64,000 nucleotides of DNA from CG2-30-44-17 sp964344725 (GCA_964344725.1 CAYFOI010000001.1:72500-136499); one strand, 5' to 3'. Positions 26,457 through 34,902 are shown, counted from the stretch's first letter. The notes: generated by a model not told the origin, from the sequence alone. Made by a program: numbers and translations.

Positions 26457-26515
26457 TAACTTGCGCAAAGCGCTCCACTACTAAAATCCTCTAATCCTAC
26501 AACCCTACAATCCTC
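26457..26515. repeat. Composite repeat: TTGCGCnAAGCGCTC motif plus CTA/CCTACA-rich tract
   Basis: 'cttgcgcaaagcgctcc' (26460-26476) is followed by 'actactaaaatcctctaatc' and short variants. The same two-part arrangement occurs near 37188-37245 and, reversed, near 41895-41972. Confidence 0.65.
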
Positions 26516-26516
26516 C

Positions 26517-26984
26517 ATGAAAGCAGTCATCCAAATAATCTCAGAAGATCGTCCAGGCGTGCTCAATCGTGTCACAGCGCTACTACGTCGCAAACGCTTC
26601 AATATAATCGGAATCACAGCAGGACCTGTCCTCAGGCCGAACACATCCCGGTTTGCAATAACGCTTGATGACACAGAAGAACGCATAGCAACGATCATGA
26701 AGCAAATCTACAAACTTGTAGAAGTAATAAGCGTAAAAAACATGGTTGCTGAGGGAGCTATAATGCGCGAAATGCTACTTGCTGAATTTGAAAAAATGTA
26801 CGAAATGCCCGAAGATATGAAAGAGTTCAAAGCAGAAATAATAGGTGAGGACGAGGGCCGTACACTCGTAGAAGTAGTAGGATCTCCAGAAGAAATAGAT
26901 AAATTTATAAATAAATTCCGCGACAAAGGCATGAACAGAATCGCACGAAGCGGAATCACATCACTTAAATCACTAAAAACATGA
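26517..26984 (+). CDS. ilvN: Acetolactate synthase small (regulatory) subunit
   Basis: 155 aa. An N-terminal ACT domain (residues 1-75, 'QIISEDRPGVLNRVTALLRR' and 'NIIGITAGP') binds valine in homologues. The C-terminal domain contains 'ELAKMYEMPEDMKEFKAEI'-like features and 'GSPEEIDKFINKF'. It activates IlvB and gives feedback inhibition. It is separated from ilvB by a 71-base spacer carrying a CTA-rich repeat and the 'ttgcgcaaagcgctc' motif. Confidence 0.92.
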   Translation: MKAVIQIISEDRPGVLNRVTALLRRKRFNIIGITAGPVLRPNTSRFAITLDDTEERIATIMKQIYKLVEVISVKNMVAEGAIMREMLLAEFEKMYEMPEDMKEFKAEIIGEDEGRTLVEVVGSPEEIDKFINKFRDKGMNRIARSGITSLKSLKT

Positions 26985-27358
26985 AAGAAATCGTATCAAC
27001 AGACCAGGCTCCAGCAGCAGTAGGACCGTACTCACAGGCTACAAAGGCAAACGGATTCGTATTTTGCTCAGGACAAATCCCTTACACGCCTGCGGGAGAA
27101 CTTGTAAGTGAAGATGTGGCCGAACAAGCGAGCCAATGTATGAAGAATGTAAAAGCTGTCCTCGAAGCTGCAGGATCAAGCCTCGACAGGATCATGAAAA
27201 CAACAATCTTCCTTAAAGATATGGGAGATTTCAAAACAGTTAACGAAATATACGCATCTTTCTTCGAGTCGGACCCGCCAGCAAGAGCAACGGTAGAGGT
27301 TGCAAGGCTTCCATTAGATGTTAAGGTAGAGATTGACGCAGTTGCACTAACAAACTAG
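26981..27358 (+). CDS. ridA: RidA family reactive enamine/imine deaminase
   Basis: 125 aa. Seen: 'APAAVGPYSQATKANGFVF', 'SGQIPYTPAGEL', 'GSSLDRIMKTTIFLKDMGDF' and 'PARATVEVARLPLDVKVEI' with the catalytic Arg. RidA hydrolyses 2-aminoacrylate and 2-aminocrotonate released by PLP dehydratases, and protects BCAA pathway enzymes. It starts in an ATGA overlap with ilvN. Its presence hints at a threonine/serine dehydratase activity somewhere, although no ilvA is in the window. Confidence 0.95.
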   Translation: MKEIVSTDQAPAAVGPYSQATKANGFVFCSGQIPYTPAGELVSEDVAEQASQCMKNVKAVLEAAGSSLDRIMKTTIFLKDMGDFKTVNEIYASFFESDPPARATVEVARLPLDVKVEIDAVALTN

Positions 27359-27400
27359 AAAACTAATTCTAGAATTCTAAAACTCTAAAATTCTAACCCA
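27359..27400. repeat. CTAGAATTCTA-type intergenic repeat between ridA and ilvC
   Basis: Units 'aattctagaattctaaaac' and 'ctctaaaattctaac' resemble 6863-6892. Confidence 0.6.
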
Positions 27401-27408
27401 TATACACT

Positions 27409-28452
27409 ATGCAAATGGATTTCGGTGGCACAGTCGAAGATGTCATCACAAAACAAGAATTCTCAATGGACAAAGCTAGAGAAACCATGAAAGATGAAAC
27501 TCTAGCAATAATCGGCTACGGCGTTCAAGGTCCTGGCCAAGCTCTCAACCTCCGTGACAATGGATTCAACGTAATCATTGGACAACGCGAAGGAGGGAGG
27601 TCTTGGGACAAAGCTGTTGAGGACGGTTGGGTGCCAGGAGAAACACTCTTTCCAATAGAAGAAGCTTGTAAACAAGGAACAGTGATCTTTGATCTACTTT
27701 CAGACGCAGGACAAAAAGAAGTTTGGCCACGCATGAAGCCTCATCTTACAGAGGGGAAGACACTTTATTTTTCACACGGATTTTCAGTAGTTTACAAAGA
27801 CCAAACCGGCGTAGAACCACCGGAAAACATCGATGTCATTCTCGTAGCGCCAAAAGGCCCAGGAGCATACCTAAGAAAACTCTTCCTAGAGGGGAAAGGT
27901 GTTAACTCAAGTTATGCTATTCACCAAGACTACTCAGGCAAAGCTCGCGAAAAAGCGCTAGCAATAGGCATCGGGGTAGGCTCTGGGTTCCTATTCGAAA
28001 CAACTTTCGAAAAAGAAGTATGGAGCGACCTAACAGGAGAAAGAGGAGTGCTAATGGGAGCGCTATGCGGAGTTATGGAAGCTCAATACAACGAACTACG
28101 CAAACGCGGACATAGCCCAAGCGAAGCTTTCAACGAGACCGTAGAAGAAGCAACACGTAGCCTTATCCCGCTCATCAACGAGAAAGGCATGGACTGGATG
28201 TTCGCCAACTGCTCAACAACAGCTCAAAGAGGCGCACTAGACTGGCGCCATGAATTTCGCAAGGCAACGGAGCCTGTATTTGAACGTCTATACGATAGCG
28301 TCAAAAGTGGCGAAGAAACTCGCATAGTTCTCGAAGCAAACAGCGCCGCAGACTATCGCGAAAAACTCGAAGCCGAGCTAAAAGAAATGCGCGAATCAGA
28401 AATGTGGCAGGCGGGTGAGACAACACGAAAATTGCGTCCAGAGAACAACTAA
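27409..28452 (+). CDS. ilvC: Ketol-acid reductoisomerase
   Basis: 347 aa, NAD(P)H-dependent. The Rossmann motif 'IIGYGVQGPGQALNLRDNG' is at about residues 34-52, and the cofactor-specificity loop is 'GQREGGRSWDKA'. 'FDLLSDAGQKEVWP', 'HGFSVVYKDQ' and 'LVAPKGPGAYLRKLF' follow, then the C-terminal knotted domain with 'ERGVLMGALCGVMEAQYNEL'. The 'LLSDAGQKEVW' and 'GKGVNSSYAIHQD' features look closer to the plant/yeast-like branch than to common short bacterial KARIs; impression only. It closes the ilv operon. Confidence 0.94.
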   Translation: MQMDFGGTVEDVITKQEFSMDKARETMKDETLAIIGYGVQGPGQALNLRDNGFNVIIGQREGGRSWDKAVEDGWVPGETLFPIEEACKQGTVIFDLLSDAGQKEVWPRMKPHLTEGKTLYFSHGFSVVYKDQTGVEPPENIDVILVAPKGPGAYLRKLFLEGKGVNSSYAIHQDYSGKAREKALAIGIGVGSGFLFETTFEKEVWSDLTGERGVLMGALCGVMEAQYNELRKRGHSPSEAFNETVEEATRSLIPLINEKGMDWMFANCSTTAQRGALDWRHEFRKATEPVFERLYDSVKSGEETRIVLEANSAADYREKLEAELKEMRESEMWQAGETTRKLRPENN

Positions 28453-28483
28453 GATTGCATCGTAAAAGCTGATAAGCGATAAT

Positions 28484-28607
28484 AACTTTCGAACGGACCA
28501 TGTCGGGCCGAAAGTTTTGTCAGCCAGCAGGCCGCGCCGAAGGCGCACAGGCCACAACGCTCGCAAGAGCGCAGTATATAAAAGTTTCGCCGTAAGGCGA
28601 AACACAA
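28484..28607. repeat. Tandem hairpin cassette after ilvC (possible terminator plus repeat)
   Basis: Four hairpins in a row. AACTTTCG (28484-28491) pairs with CGAAAGTT (28509-28516) and could terminate the ilv operon. Then come the stems of 'gcgccgaaggcgc', 'cgctcgcaagagcg' and 'gtttcgccgtaaggcgaaac'. The portion 'caggccgcgccgaaggcgca' recurs at 45217-45240 as 'caggccgctccaaaggagca', where both stem sides changed together (GCC/GGC to TCC/GGA), indicating selection for, or inheritance of, the hairpin. Confidence 0.65.
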
Positions 28608-28648
28608 ATTACTATGTACTACCACTACTAACTACACACTACACAAAA

Positions 28649-29830
28649 ATGCCATACTTCGAAATATTTCTACTTCTAGCCAGCGTTTGGGCCATCGGCC
28701 GCGTATTTAGGAAATTCAATTGGCCACCTTTATTCGGTGAGATCCTCGCAGGAATAATCGTAGGACCTGTTGTCCTCGGCGTTGTTGAAGAAAGTGAAGC
28801 GATCAAAGTTATGGCAGAGCTGGGTATATTCTTCTTAATGCTCCACGCAGGATTGGAAACGAGTCCAAAAGATCTTTTTCAGGCATCTAAGAGAGCATTT
28901 TTAGTAGGGGTTGGAGGAGTAGTTCTACCTTTTGTGTTTGGCTTAGGAGTTTCACATCTATTTGGATATTCGCTAGGGGAGTCGTTGTTTATTGCAATGG
29001 GGCTTTCTATTACAGCCATTGCAGTAAGTGCAAAACTTTTCAAAGACTATGCGATAATGAGCTCGAGAGTTGCACATATAACGATGGGTGCAGCCATAAT
29101 TGACGACATACTTGGCCTCATACTCTTCTCGGTAGTTCTAAGTATTGCAGACAGCGGATCAGTAGATGTAGTCGCACTATCTATTTTGATAGCGAAGATC
29201 ATGGCGTTTTTTGGCATAGTCCTGTTTTTGGGAAGAAAATTTTTCAAACAACTTCACAAAATGCTTTATACTGGTAACAAAGCATTTACTTTCACTATAG
29301 TCATAGCACTAGCGTTTGGTCTTTTGTCTGAAGTGATTGGTCTCCACATAATTATCGGAGCATTTTTAGCAGGACTTTTTATTAGAGAAGAAATCGTAGA
29401 GATAAGCTTGTTTAACAAGATAGAAGATCGTGTTTACGGACTCGCTTACAGTCTTTTTGGGCCGATATTTTTTGCGTCGCTTGCCTTTCATTTAGATTTT
29501 TCAGCATTTGAAACGGCAGCACTCTTCACGGTAGTTGTGATACTTATAGCGACTGCAGGGAAAATTATCGGATGTGGGCTTGCAGCTAGAGTGACAAAAC
29601 TGGGGCCGAAGGAATCCCTAGGTATAGGTCTAGCAATGAATAGCCGAGGGGCGGTAGAACTTATTATTGCTTCAATTGGTTTAGAATATGGTGTCATCGG
29701 AGCAGAAGTGTTCTCGATTTTAGTCGTAATGGCATTCGCAACCACCATAATATCCATAGTAGGATTGAAACCACTCGTAAAATACTTTCCAAAAGGCACA
29801 GCAGCATCAACGCCTAGGGAAGAAATTTAA
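28649..29830 (+). CDS. Cation/proton antiporter, CPA2 (KefB/NapA-like) family
   Basis: 393 aa from the ATG at 28649; the frame extends upstream to 28517 only through repeat sequence. About 11-12 TM segments. Family features: 'LFGEILAGIIVGP', 'LGIFFLMLHAGLETS', 'GLSITAIAVSAKLFKD', 'AAIIDDILGLILFSVVLS' (ion-binding Asp-Asp), and 'SRGAVELIIASIGLE'. It probably exchanges Na+ or K+ for H+. There is no TrkA/RCK C-terminal domain. Confidence 0.9.
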   Translation: MPYFEIFLLLASVWAIGRVFRKFNWPPLFGEILAGIIVGPVVLGVVEESEAIKVMAELGIFFLMLHAGLETSPKDLFQASKRAFLVGVGGVVLPFVFGLGVSHLFGYSLGESLFIAMGLSITAIAVSAKLFKDYAIMSSRVAHITMGAAIIDDILGLILFSVVLSIADSGSVDVVALSILIAKIMAFFGIVLFLGRKFFKQLHKMLYTGNKAFTFTIVIALAFGLLSEVIGLHIIIGAFLAGLFIREEIVEISLFNKIEDRVYGLAYSLFGPIFFASLAFHLDFSAFETAALFTVVVILIATAGKIIGCGLAARVTKLGPKESLGIGLAMNSRGAVELIIASIGLEYGVIGAEVFSILVVMAFATTIISIVGLKPLVKYFPKGTAASTPREEI

Positions 29831-29902
29831 GTAAGTTGCAGCAAAAATGGAAAAATTGAAGCAGATGATGTATTCTCAGACTGTTCTTTAACCAAAACAA
29901 AC

Positions 29903-30292
29903 ATGTCACCAAACACAATCGTCCTAGCCAAGCTATTAGGACCAATTTTTGTGTTCGCAGGACTTGGAATCGCTGTGAACAAGAAATTGATGAAAAAGAT
30001 CGTAGAAGATTTCGGCAAAAACTATGGAATGCTCTATTTCATGGGAATGTTCACTATGATCGTAGGTATGATCATGGTAATAACTCACACTATTTGGACT
30101 AGTATCCCTGCTGGAATTATCACGGTATTTGGATGGATGGCAGCTATCAAAGGAGCTCTACTGATGGTAATTCCGGATCATCTTATGAAGCTTTCAAAGA
30201 AAATGAGCAAGACGACAGATCTGTATGTGCTTATCGGAATAATTTGGGTTGGGCTAGGGATCTATATAGGGTACGTGGGGTATTTTATGTAA
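29903..30292 (+). CDS. Small integral membrane protein, 129 aa
   Basis: Four hydrophobic segments (about 8-28, 45-65, 70-92 and 105-128). Sequence such as 'GWMAAIKGALLMVIPDHLMK' resembles small DUF2065-like membrane proteins. It follows the antiporter on the same strand with a 72-base gap. Function unknown. Confidence 0.6.
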   Translation: MSPNTIVLAKLLGPIFVFAGLGIAVNKKLMKKIVEDFGKNYGMLYFMGMFTMIVGMIMVITHTIWTSIPAGIITVFGWMAAIKGALLMVIPDHLMKLSKKMSKTTDLYVLIGIIWVGLGIYIGYVGYFM

Positions 30293-30293
30293 A

Positions 30294-31064
30294 TTAATCA
30301 TGTGTTAACTGAGCAAGGAGCAAACCGTCTTGATCGAGTTCGCTAAGATTTGCAAAAACCCATTCTCCACCAAATTGATCGACGGCCTCATTAAGATGAG
30401 TAGAAACCAAATCGTTTCTTCTATCTGTGGGTAAAAGCGAATTTTCAGTAATAAAAACCTGGCGTCTGGTATTTGAAAGCAAGGCCAATATTTCTGGCAA
30501 ATCTTGTCCAAAGACATGTCCTCTAAGAAGAGCGTGAGGAATCTCTCTTCTCAAAGCTACAATGCCTTCTCTATGAGCCCTTCTGTGAAATTGTAGCTGC
30601 AGATCAAAAACGTCGCGATCTTCATCAGGAAGGCCTAAGCCCGTATCGATCAAAGTTACATTTTCTGAATCAGGAAGCCTAGCCCCAGGTCTAATAGTAG
30701 TGTCAACTACAGTAGGCGAATCAATCTGGAGACGCCCCCCATATTGCGCATAGAGTTGAGCAAACTGCTCATGCGGATCATTATCTGCCAATATGACTCT
30801 TTTAGCACGCCTTGCTACTTGCAAAGCAATTGGCACGACACCAGGCCCTGAAAACAAATCCAAAAGCTCGTCACATTGCAGTACCTTTAATAAGCCCAAA
30901 AAATAAGCACGTTGCATCGGTCTGCTTGCCTCCATCCAATCTCGAATATCTCGTCTTACCGCCTTTTCTGGCATGCCAGTCTGCCTAGATATATGACCAG
31001 CATGTATATCTTCCCTAGCTTTCCATGTTCTATCAAAAGGTCTTGTTTTGCCAAATAAAGGCAT
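30294..31064 (-). CDS. Putative SAM-methyltransferase-like protein, 256 aa
   Basis: Residues about 65-100 contain 'ELLDLFSGPGVVPIALQVAR' and 'RVILADNDPHEQ', a Rossmann-like motif I and acidic motif II as in class I methyltransferases. A catalytic signature such as NPPY is not clear. The N-terminal 'ISRQTGMPEKAVRRDIRDWM' could be a small HTH. Substrate unknown. It is preceded by a good promoter (31087-31115) and stands alone. Confidence 0.5.
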   Translation of the reverse strand: MPLFGKTRPFDRTWKAREDIHAGHISRQTGMPEKAVRRDIRDWMEASRPMQRAYFLGLLKVLQCDELLDLFSGPGVVPIALQVARRAKRVILADNDPHEQFAQLYAQYGGRLQIDSPTVVDTTIRPGARLPDSENVTLIDTGLGLPDEDRDVFDLQLQFHRRAHREGIVALRREIPHALLRGHVFGQDLPEILALLSNTRRQVFITENSLLPTDRRNDLVSTHLNEAVDQFGGEWVFANLSELDQDGLLLAQLTHD

Positions 31065-31086
31065 AAGCTACGCATTAGAAGGCGGT

Positions 31087-31115
31087 ATCATAAAACGAAG
31101 AAGGGCTCGCGTCAA
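31087..31115 (-). promoter_or_regulatory. Predicted promoter for the 30294-31064 gene
   Basis: On the minus strand TTGACG (31110-31115), a 17-base spacer, then TATGAT (31087-31092), 23 bases before the ATG. Confidence 0.5.
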
Positions 31116-31140
31116 GATCATGCGGAGTGCGGGACTGGGG

Positions 31141-32079
31141 CTATCGTTTCCTCTTCCTAGAAGCAATATATCTCTCGATAGCCTGTTTGGTTGTAACCCA
31201 GTTCCGCCCATCTTTGTGGGCTTCTAATTTTCCTTGAGTAGCCAATTTTCTTAAATAAGCTGCAGAATAAGGTGAATCTTTGGAAAGTTCCTTAAGGCTA
31301 ATATATTGTTCATCTTTTTTTTGGCTAGGGCTCAAAATACCTAAATAAATATTCAAACTTCGAATAACAGCTTGCGCAATAAATTCGCAAAGTGGGGCAT
31401 AATTACCATCATCAGCTAAAGACAAAACCCTATAATAACGTTTCCGATCATTCTTTAGGATAACTGCAATAGGATAGCCTTTACTCATTATTAAAATATT
31501 CATAACAAGACGAGCAGTTCTTCCATTGCCATCCCAGAAAGGGTGGATATAAGCCAATTTATGATGCAAGAGAGCAGAAAACTCTACAGGATGCAACTTC
31601 CTTTTATTATTAGAAGCCCAATCAATAATACTCTTCATTTGAGAAGGAACTTGCAAATAACTTGGTGGTTTATGATCAGCTCCCCCAATAATGACATCTC
31701 CGTCGCGATATTTACCTGCTATATCTCTTTGAGAATCACGAACAACTAAAGTATGTAACTCTTTAATCAAATGTTCGGAGATAGTATGCCTTTTACTGTT
31801 ATCAATAAGTTCGTAAAGATATTCCAAAGCTTCTTTATGATTTTTTGCTTCCAAATGATCTTTTAAAGGTTTTTCTTTAATAGTGATGCCTTCTTGTATT
31901 ACCCAGAAAGTCTCTTTTAGGGTAAGGGAATTACCTTCGATAGCATTAGAATTATAAGTCATTTCTATTTGAAATTGCTCTCGAATTTTGGCAAGTACGC
32001 TAGGATGAATTGGCCTTAATGAGTTGAGTTTCTTAAGTTTCTCTTCTAGGGCACGAATTGTATTTCCTGAAAGATGCAT
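31141..32079 (-). CDS. Fic family protein with C-terminal helix-turn-helix
   Basis: 312 aa from the ATG at 32079; the longer TTG-started frame runs through the promoter. Fic core 'HPFWDGNGRTAR' (about residues 187-198) is the AMP-transferase motif HPFxDGNGRxxR. An N-terminal inhibitory motif 'SNAIEGN' ((S/T)xxxE(G/N)) at about 43-50 blocks the ATP site, as in class II Fic proteins. The C-terminal 'ISLKELSKDSPYSAAYLRKL' and following residues look like an excisionase/MerR-type winged HTH. Such proteins AMPylate or de-AMPylate targets; the HTH suggests it binds its own operator. Confidence 0.88.
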   Translation of the reverse strand: MHLSGNTIRALEEKLKKLNSLRPIHPSVLAKIREQFQIEMTYNSNAIEGNSLTLKETFWVIQEGITIKEKPLKDHLEAKNHKEALEYLYELIDNSKRHTISEHLIKELHTLVVRDSQRDIAGKYRDGDVIIGGADHKPPSYLQVPSQMKSIIDWASNNKRKLHPVEFSALLHHKLAYIHPFWDGNGRTARLVMNILIMSKGYPIAVILKNDRKRYYRVLSLADDGNYAPLCEFIAQAVIRSLNIYLGILSPSQKKDEQYISLKELSKDSPYSAAYLRKLATQGKLEAHKDGRNWVTTKQAIERYIASRKRKR

Positions 32080-32090
32080 AAGGTTAAAAT

Positions 32091-32141
32091 AAGGTACGAT
32101 AGGCTCAAAAACATTATATCGTACCTTAAGCAATAAGTCAA
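32091..32141 (-). promoter_or_regulatory. Promoter and 11-bp inverted-repeat operator of the fic gene
   Basis: On the minus strand TTGACT (32136-32141), 17 bases, and TATAAT (32113-32118). A perfect inverted repeat AAGGTACGATA (32091-32101) / TATCGTACCTT (32117-32127) flanks and overlaps the -10, so a bound dimer would block the promoter. It lies immediately upstream of the ATG at 32079. Confidence 0.72.
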
Positions 32142-32247
32142 TTTTTTATGCAAAAGCAACGTTGGCTCAGTGCTGTAAGGCGCAAAAATTTCGCAAAATT
32201 CCGTTTGGAGCTCCTTATGGAAGGAAGTGCGGACTGTGGTTGTCTTT

Positions 32248-33339
32248 TTAGCTTAGGAAAAACTCGCCTTGGCGATGAATTAAACGGAAAGCCTCCATAA
32301 CTCTAGCTATTTCTTCTTCAGACTCATCACCGCAGATTGTCAAAGGAGATCCGTGGTCTCTTAGGCGTGCAAAAGTATCCACGACAGGGTCAAGTCCAGA
32401 AGCTTCGTGAGGTTCAAGTGCTACACGATTCACCAATATATCGTAGAATCTATCTTGTAAATCAGGGAGATGTAGCCAATGCATATCACCTTGCTTAGCA
32501 CGAAATCCCAACCCCTTGGCAAAAGCATCATAGTCATAATTAACACCTGAAGCTGGAATTAAAGTAAATCTTTTATCTCTAGCACCTGCTAATGACAAGC
32601 ATTTCATAGAATCGGCACCGAGATCATAAGCAACATACATAGCAAGTAAGCCGAGAGCTCTAGAAGGATGTAGTTTTAATGCTTTCTTAAATCTGCCACA
32701 CGCCTGGACTTTTTCATCATAACCAGCTTTCTTTGGGGACATGCCGCTGCCACAGCGAACAATCCTAACAGCTGTACCATCTTCGACCTGTTCAGTATCT
32801 AAACCAAGTCGCCAAACTTCTCCAGATATATGAAACCTCTGTCCTTTTTCAACACCTATAGCCAAATCGACAGAAAATGTCCCTGATCCACTACCACCTT
32901 TGCAAGACAAATAACAGCCAGTTCCAGGTATAGTTTCTTTATAAAACATTCCACGTTGTTTAGAATACTTAGGATGTCTTGCAAAAAAGTCCATTCCAAA
33001 TCGACTAATCCAAAACTGTGCATTAGTCAAGATCTGATCTAGAACATGATCTAAGTCTGTAGAGGTAGTCATGTATTTAAAAGCATTAGACTTAAAGAAG
33101 TCTTTAAACTGAGTAACAACGCCTAAGTCACCTAGAAACGCAGCAACTCTATCGGATTGATCTGCAGATGGAGGATCAGAAATAAGACCTTTTAGCTTAA
33201 GATACTTCATAAATCCATCAATAACCCTACGAGGCATTTCTACAGATGGAGCAAGATCTAATGCTCCCTGATCAGGCAGTAGCAAGCCATCTCCGCCAGG
33301 TATAACAAGCCTATCTGTTTTAATCCCTTGATCTTCCAT
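32248..33339 (-). CDS. Hypothetical protein, possibly VirK/DUF535-like, 363 aa
   Basis: Start taken at the ATG at 33339 (MEDQGIKTDRL). The open frame further upstream reads through a tRNA gene. The C-terminal half has 'ALGLLAMYVAYDLGADSMKC' followed by 'FTLIPASGVNYDYDAFAKGL', a layout reminiscent of VirK/YbjX (DUF535), where a 'YDaFW' motif follows a similar helix. This resemblance is weak and unverified. The protein is soluble with no signal peptide. It is preceded by a promoter that overlaps the tRNA terminator. Confidence 0.45.
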   Translation of the reverse strand: MEDQGIKTDRLVIPGGDGLLLPDQGALDLAPSVEMPRRVIDGFMKYLKLKGLISDPPSADQSDRVAAFLGDLGVVTQFKDFFKSNAFKYMTTSTDLDHVLDQILTNAQFWISRFGMDFFARHPKYSKQRGMFYKETIPGTGCYLSCKGGSGSGTFSVDLAIGVEKGQRFHISGEVWRLGLDTEQVEDGTAVRIVRCGSGMSPKKAGYDEKVQACGRFKKALKLHPSRALGLLAMYVAYDLGADSMKCLSLAGARDKRFTLIPASGVNYDYDAFAKGLGFRAKQGDMHWLHLPDLQDRFYDILVNRVALEPHEASGLDPVVDTFARLRDHGSPLTICGDESEEEIARVMEAFRLIHRQGEFFLS

Positions 33340-33361
33340 AAGAATAAATATAACGACAGAC

Positions 33362-33390
33362 ATAATAAAACAAAAAAGCCTTCTAGTCAA
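33362..33390 (-). promoter_or_regulatory. Predicted promoter for the 32248-33339 gene
   Basis: On the minus strand TTGACT (33385-33390), 17 bases, TATTAT (33362-33367). The -35 lies inside the tRNA-Gly terminator hairpin. Confidence 0.55.
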
Positions 33391-33393
33391 GGC
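33372..33393 (-). terminator. Intrinsic terminator of tRNA-Gly
   Basis: GCCTT/AAGGC hairpin (33378-33393) followed on the minus strand by six T (33372-33377), directly after the CCA end of the tRNA. Confidence 0.65.
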
Positions 33394-33395
33394 CT

Positions 33396-33470
33396 TGGAG
33401 CGGGTAACGGGAATTGAACCCGTGTTTACTGATTGGCAACCAGTCGTAATAGCCACTATACGATACCCGC
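33396..33470 (-). tRNA. tRNA-Gly (anticodon GCC)
   Basis: 75 bases including an encoded CCA (complement of 33396-33398). The acceptor stem GCGGGTA/TACCCGC is perfect. The anticodon stem ACTGG/TCAGT encloses the loop TTGCCAA with anticodon GCC, and the T arm is ACGGG-TTCAATT-CCCGT. Transcribed on the minus strand from a promoter at 33493-33520. Confidence 0.95.
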
Positions 33471-33492
33471 CTGTTTTTCGATGTGCGAAGAC

Positions 33493-33520
33493 ATTATACG
33501 AAATCGAATTCCAAACACAA
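33493..33520 (-). promoter_or_regulatory. Predicted promoter of tRNA-Gly
   Basis: On the minus strand TTGTGT (33515-33520), 16 bases, perfect TATAAT (33493-33498), about 23 bases before the tRNA 5' end. Confidence 0.55.
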
Positions 33521-33529
33521 CATTAAGAT

Positions 33530-33620
33530 ATTTTTAATTCTTAGAGCGACCTAGCGATTAGCCTCGGGAACTAAAAAAATTAAAAAATCCACAAGCTACT
33601 AGCTACAACCTACGAGCTAT
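33530..33620. repeat. Dispersed TTAGAGCGA-type repeat and CTA-rich tract
   Basis: 33531-33580 shares 'ttagagcgacct' with the elements at 12280 and 45166. 'agcgacctagcgattag' and the following 'cgggaactaaaa' match 50928-50958 with few changes. 33590-33619 is CTA-rich and supplies the TAG stop of the next gene. Confidence 0.55.
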
Positions 33621-34897
33621 ACTTCAGCCTGTCTCTTCATAATCCCCAAAATAACCTGATTAGTCTTTTCCATACCCGCAACTGTAATTTCCGCTAAATT
33701 CTGCATAGTTTTTTCCGCAGTCTCACCAATAATTCCATTTGGTCCTGATGCACGATATCCATCCAAAGCTGCAAAAGCCGCAGACAGAGCGCTGTGAGCC
33801 GAACTAGCAACTTTCACAGCACAACCCATATTGGCTCCATTACAGAACATCCCTCCAAGATCATTCGCTACATTATCAATCGCATAAGTAATAAGTCGCA
33901 GATCTTTTTTCTTCTGGTAAACACAAGCCGCAGCCGCACCAACTCCAGCAGCAATAGCACACTGGCAGATAGGGGACAACTCTCCGGCAAAAGCTTTCAC
34001 ATAAGCGTTCAGCAGATGCGAAAGGGCAATACTCCTAAGCATCTTTATCCTTCCGATACCATAATGCTTTGCCCAAAAATACGGTACCAAAATCGCAACA
34101 ATACCCTGATTGCCAGACCCTCCGCTGCTCATAACAGGTAGGGACATCCCAGACATACGACCATCAGAAGCTGAAGCCACAGCAATTTTCGCTTCAGAAA
34201 ACAGACCTTTCTTGACTTCACCCATATCTTGTAAACGCTTAACTTCAGCAGCATACCCATCATACTTCAGCCCTTCGTGGCTTGCTTCAAGGTTCATCTC
34301 AATGCCTTCTTCAATATATTTAAGATCAGCAGGCGTGGCTTGATCAGCCGCTTCAATAAGGTCTGCAAGAGTGGATCTCTCGAGTTTCTTTTTATATACC
34401 GACAAAGTCATGCCCTTTTTATGACCAGACTTTTTCTTGACGCTCACACCATTTTTCTTAAGCTCAATTAAATTCGTATGACTCTTCACGATTTTAGCGA
34501 TTCCTTCACCTTTATCTGTTTTCACTTTAACGCGAATATATAAATACGGCTTTGAAAAATTCGGTTTCAAAACAACCTCATGAGCAGCAAGTAGCTTCTT
34601 AGCTTCCTTGAGATCTTTCTTCTGAACATTTTGCAAAACGCTGAGCCCATCTTGTGGATCACCGCAAAGAGCTCCAAGAGCCGCAGCAACAGGTATGCCT
34701 ATTGCACCTTCCGCGCCAGGAATAGCAACATTCATTCCATTCTTGAACGTCCCAGCATCCAACATGACAGTCACGCGCCAAACCTTCCCGCCAACAACAT
34801 TGCTCGCATAAGCAGCAGCAAGCGCTACCGCAACAGGTTCGGTACAACCCATTGCAGGCATCACTTCATGCTTGAGAACTGATTTAAGGAGAGTCAT
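33617..34897 (-). CDS. L-cysteine desulfidase / serine dehydratase-alpha-like family (CyuA/YhaM, UPF0597)
   Basis: 426 aa. The N-terminal 'EVMPAMGCTEPVAVALAAA' is the family signature with an Fe-S ligand Cys. Further Cys are in 'LSPICQCAIAAGVGAAAA' and 'GGMFCNGANMGCAVKVASSA'. Homologues are oxygen-sensitive Fe-S enzymes that break down L-cysteine to H2S, pyruvate and ammonia. It fits an anaerobic lifestyle. Same strand as pnp upstream, with a repeat-filled gap of 68 bases. Confidence 0.88.
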   Translation of the reverse strand: MTLLKSVLKHEVMPAMGCTEPVAVALAAAYASNVVGGKVWRVTVMLDAGTFKNGMNVAIPGAEGAIGIPVAAALGALCGDPQDGLSVLQNVQKKDLKEAKKLLAAHEVVLKPNFSKPYLYIRVKVKTDKGEGIAKIVKSHTNLIELKKNGVSVKKKSGHKKGMTLSVYKKKLERSTLADLIEAADQATPADLKYIEEGIEMNLEASHEGLKYDGYAAEVKRLQDMGEVKKGLFSEAKIAVASASDGRMSGMSLPVMSSGGSGNQGIVAILVPYFWAKHYGIGRIKMLRSIALSHLLNAYVKAFAGELSPICQCAIAAGVGAAAACVYQKKKDLRLITYAIDNVANDLGGMFCNGANMGCAVKVASSAHSALSAAFAALDGYRASGPNGIIGETAEKTMQNLAEITVAGMEKTNQVILGIMKRQAEV

Positions 34898-34902
34898 TTA
34901 AC

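Noticed and set aside
28517..28648. N-terminal extension of the antiporter to 28517
   Set aside because: It runs through a hairpin repeat and encodes an Arg-rich segment unlike the family; the hydrophobic protein begins properly at 28649.
32080..32133. TTG start of the Fic gene at 32133
   Set aside because: The region is the promoter and operator; translating it would require a transcript start upstream of the -10.
33340..33456. N-terminal extension of the 32248 gene to 33456
   Set aside because: The extra 39 codons read through a tRNA-Gly gene and its terminator; 'NTGSIPVTRS' is a typical translated tRNA artefact.
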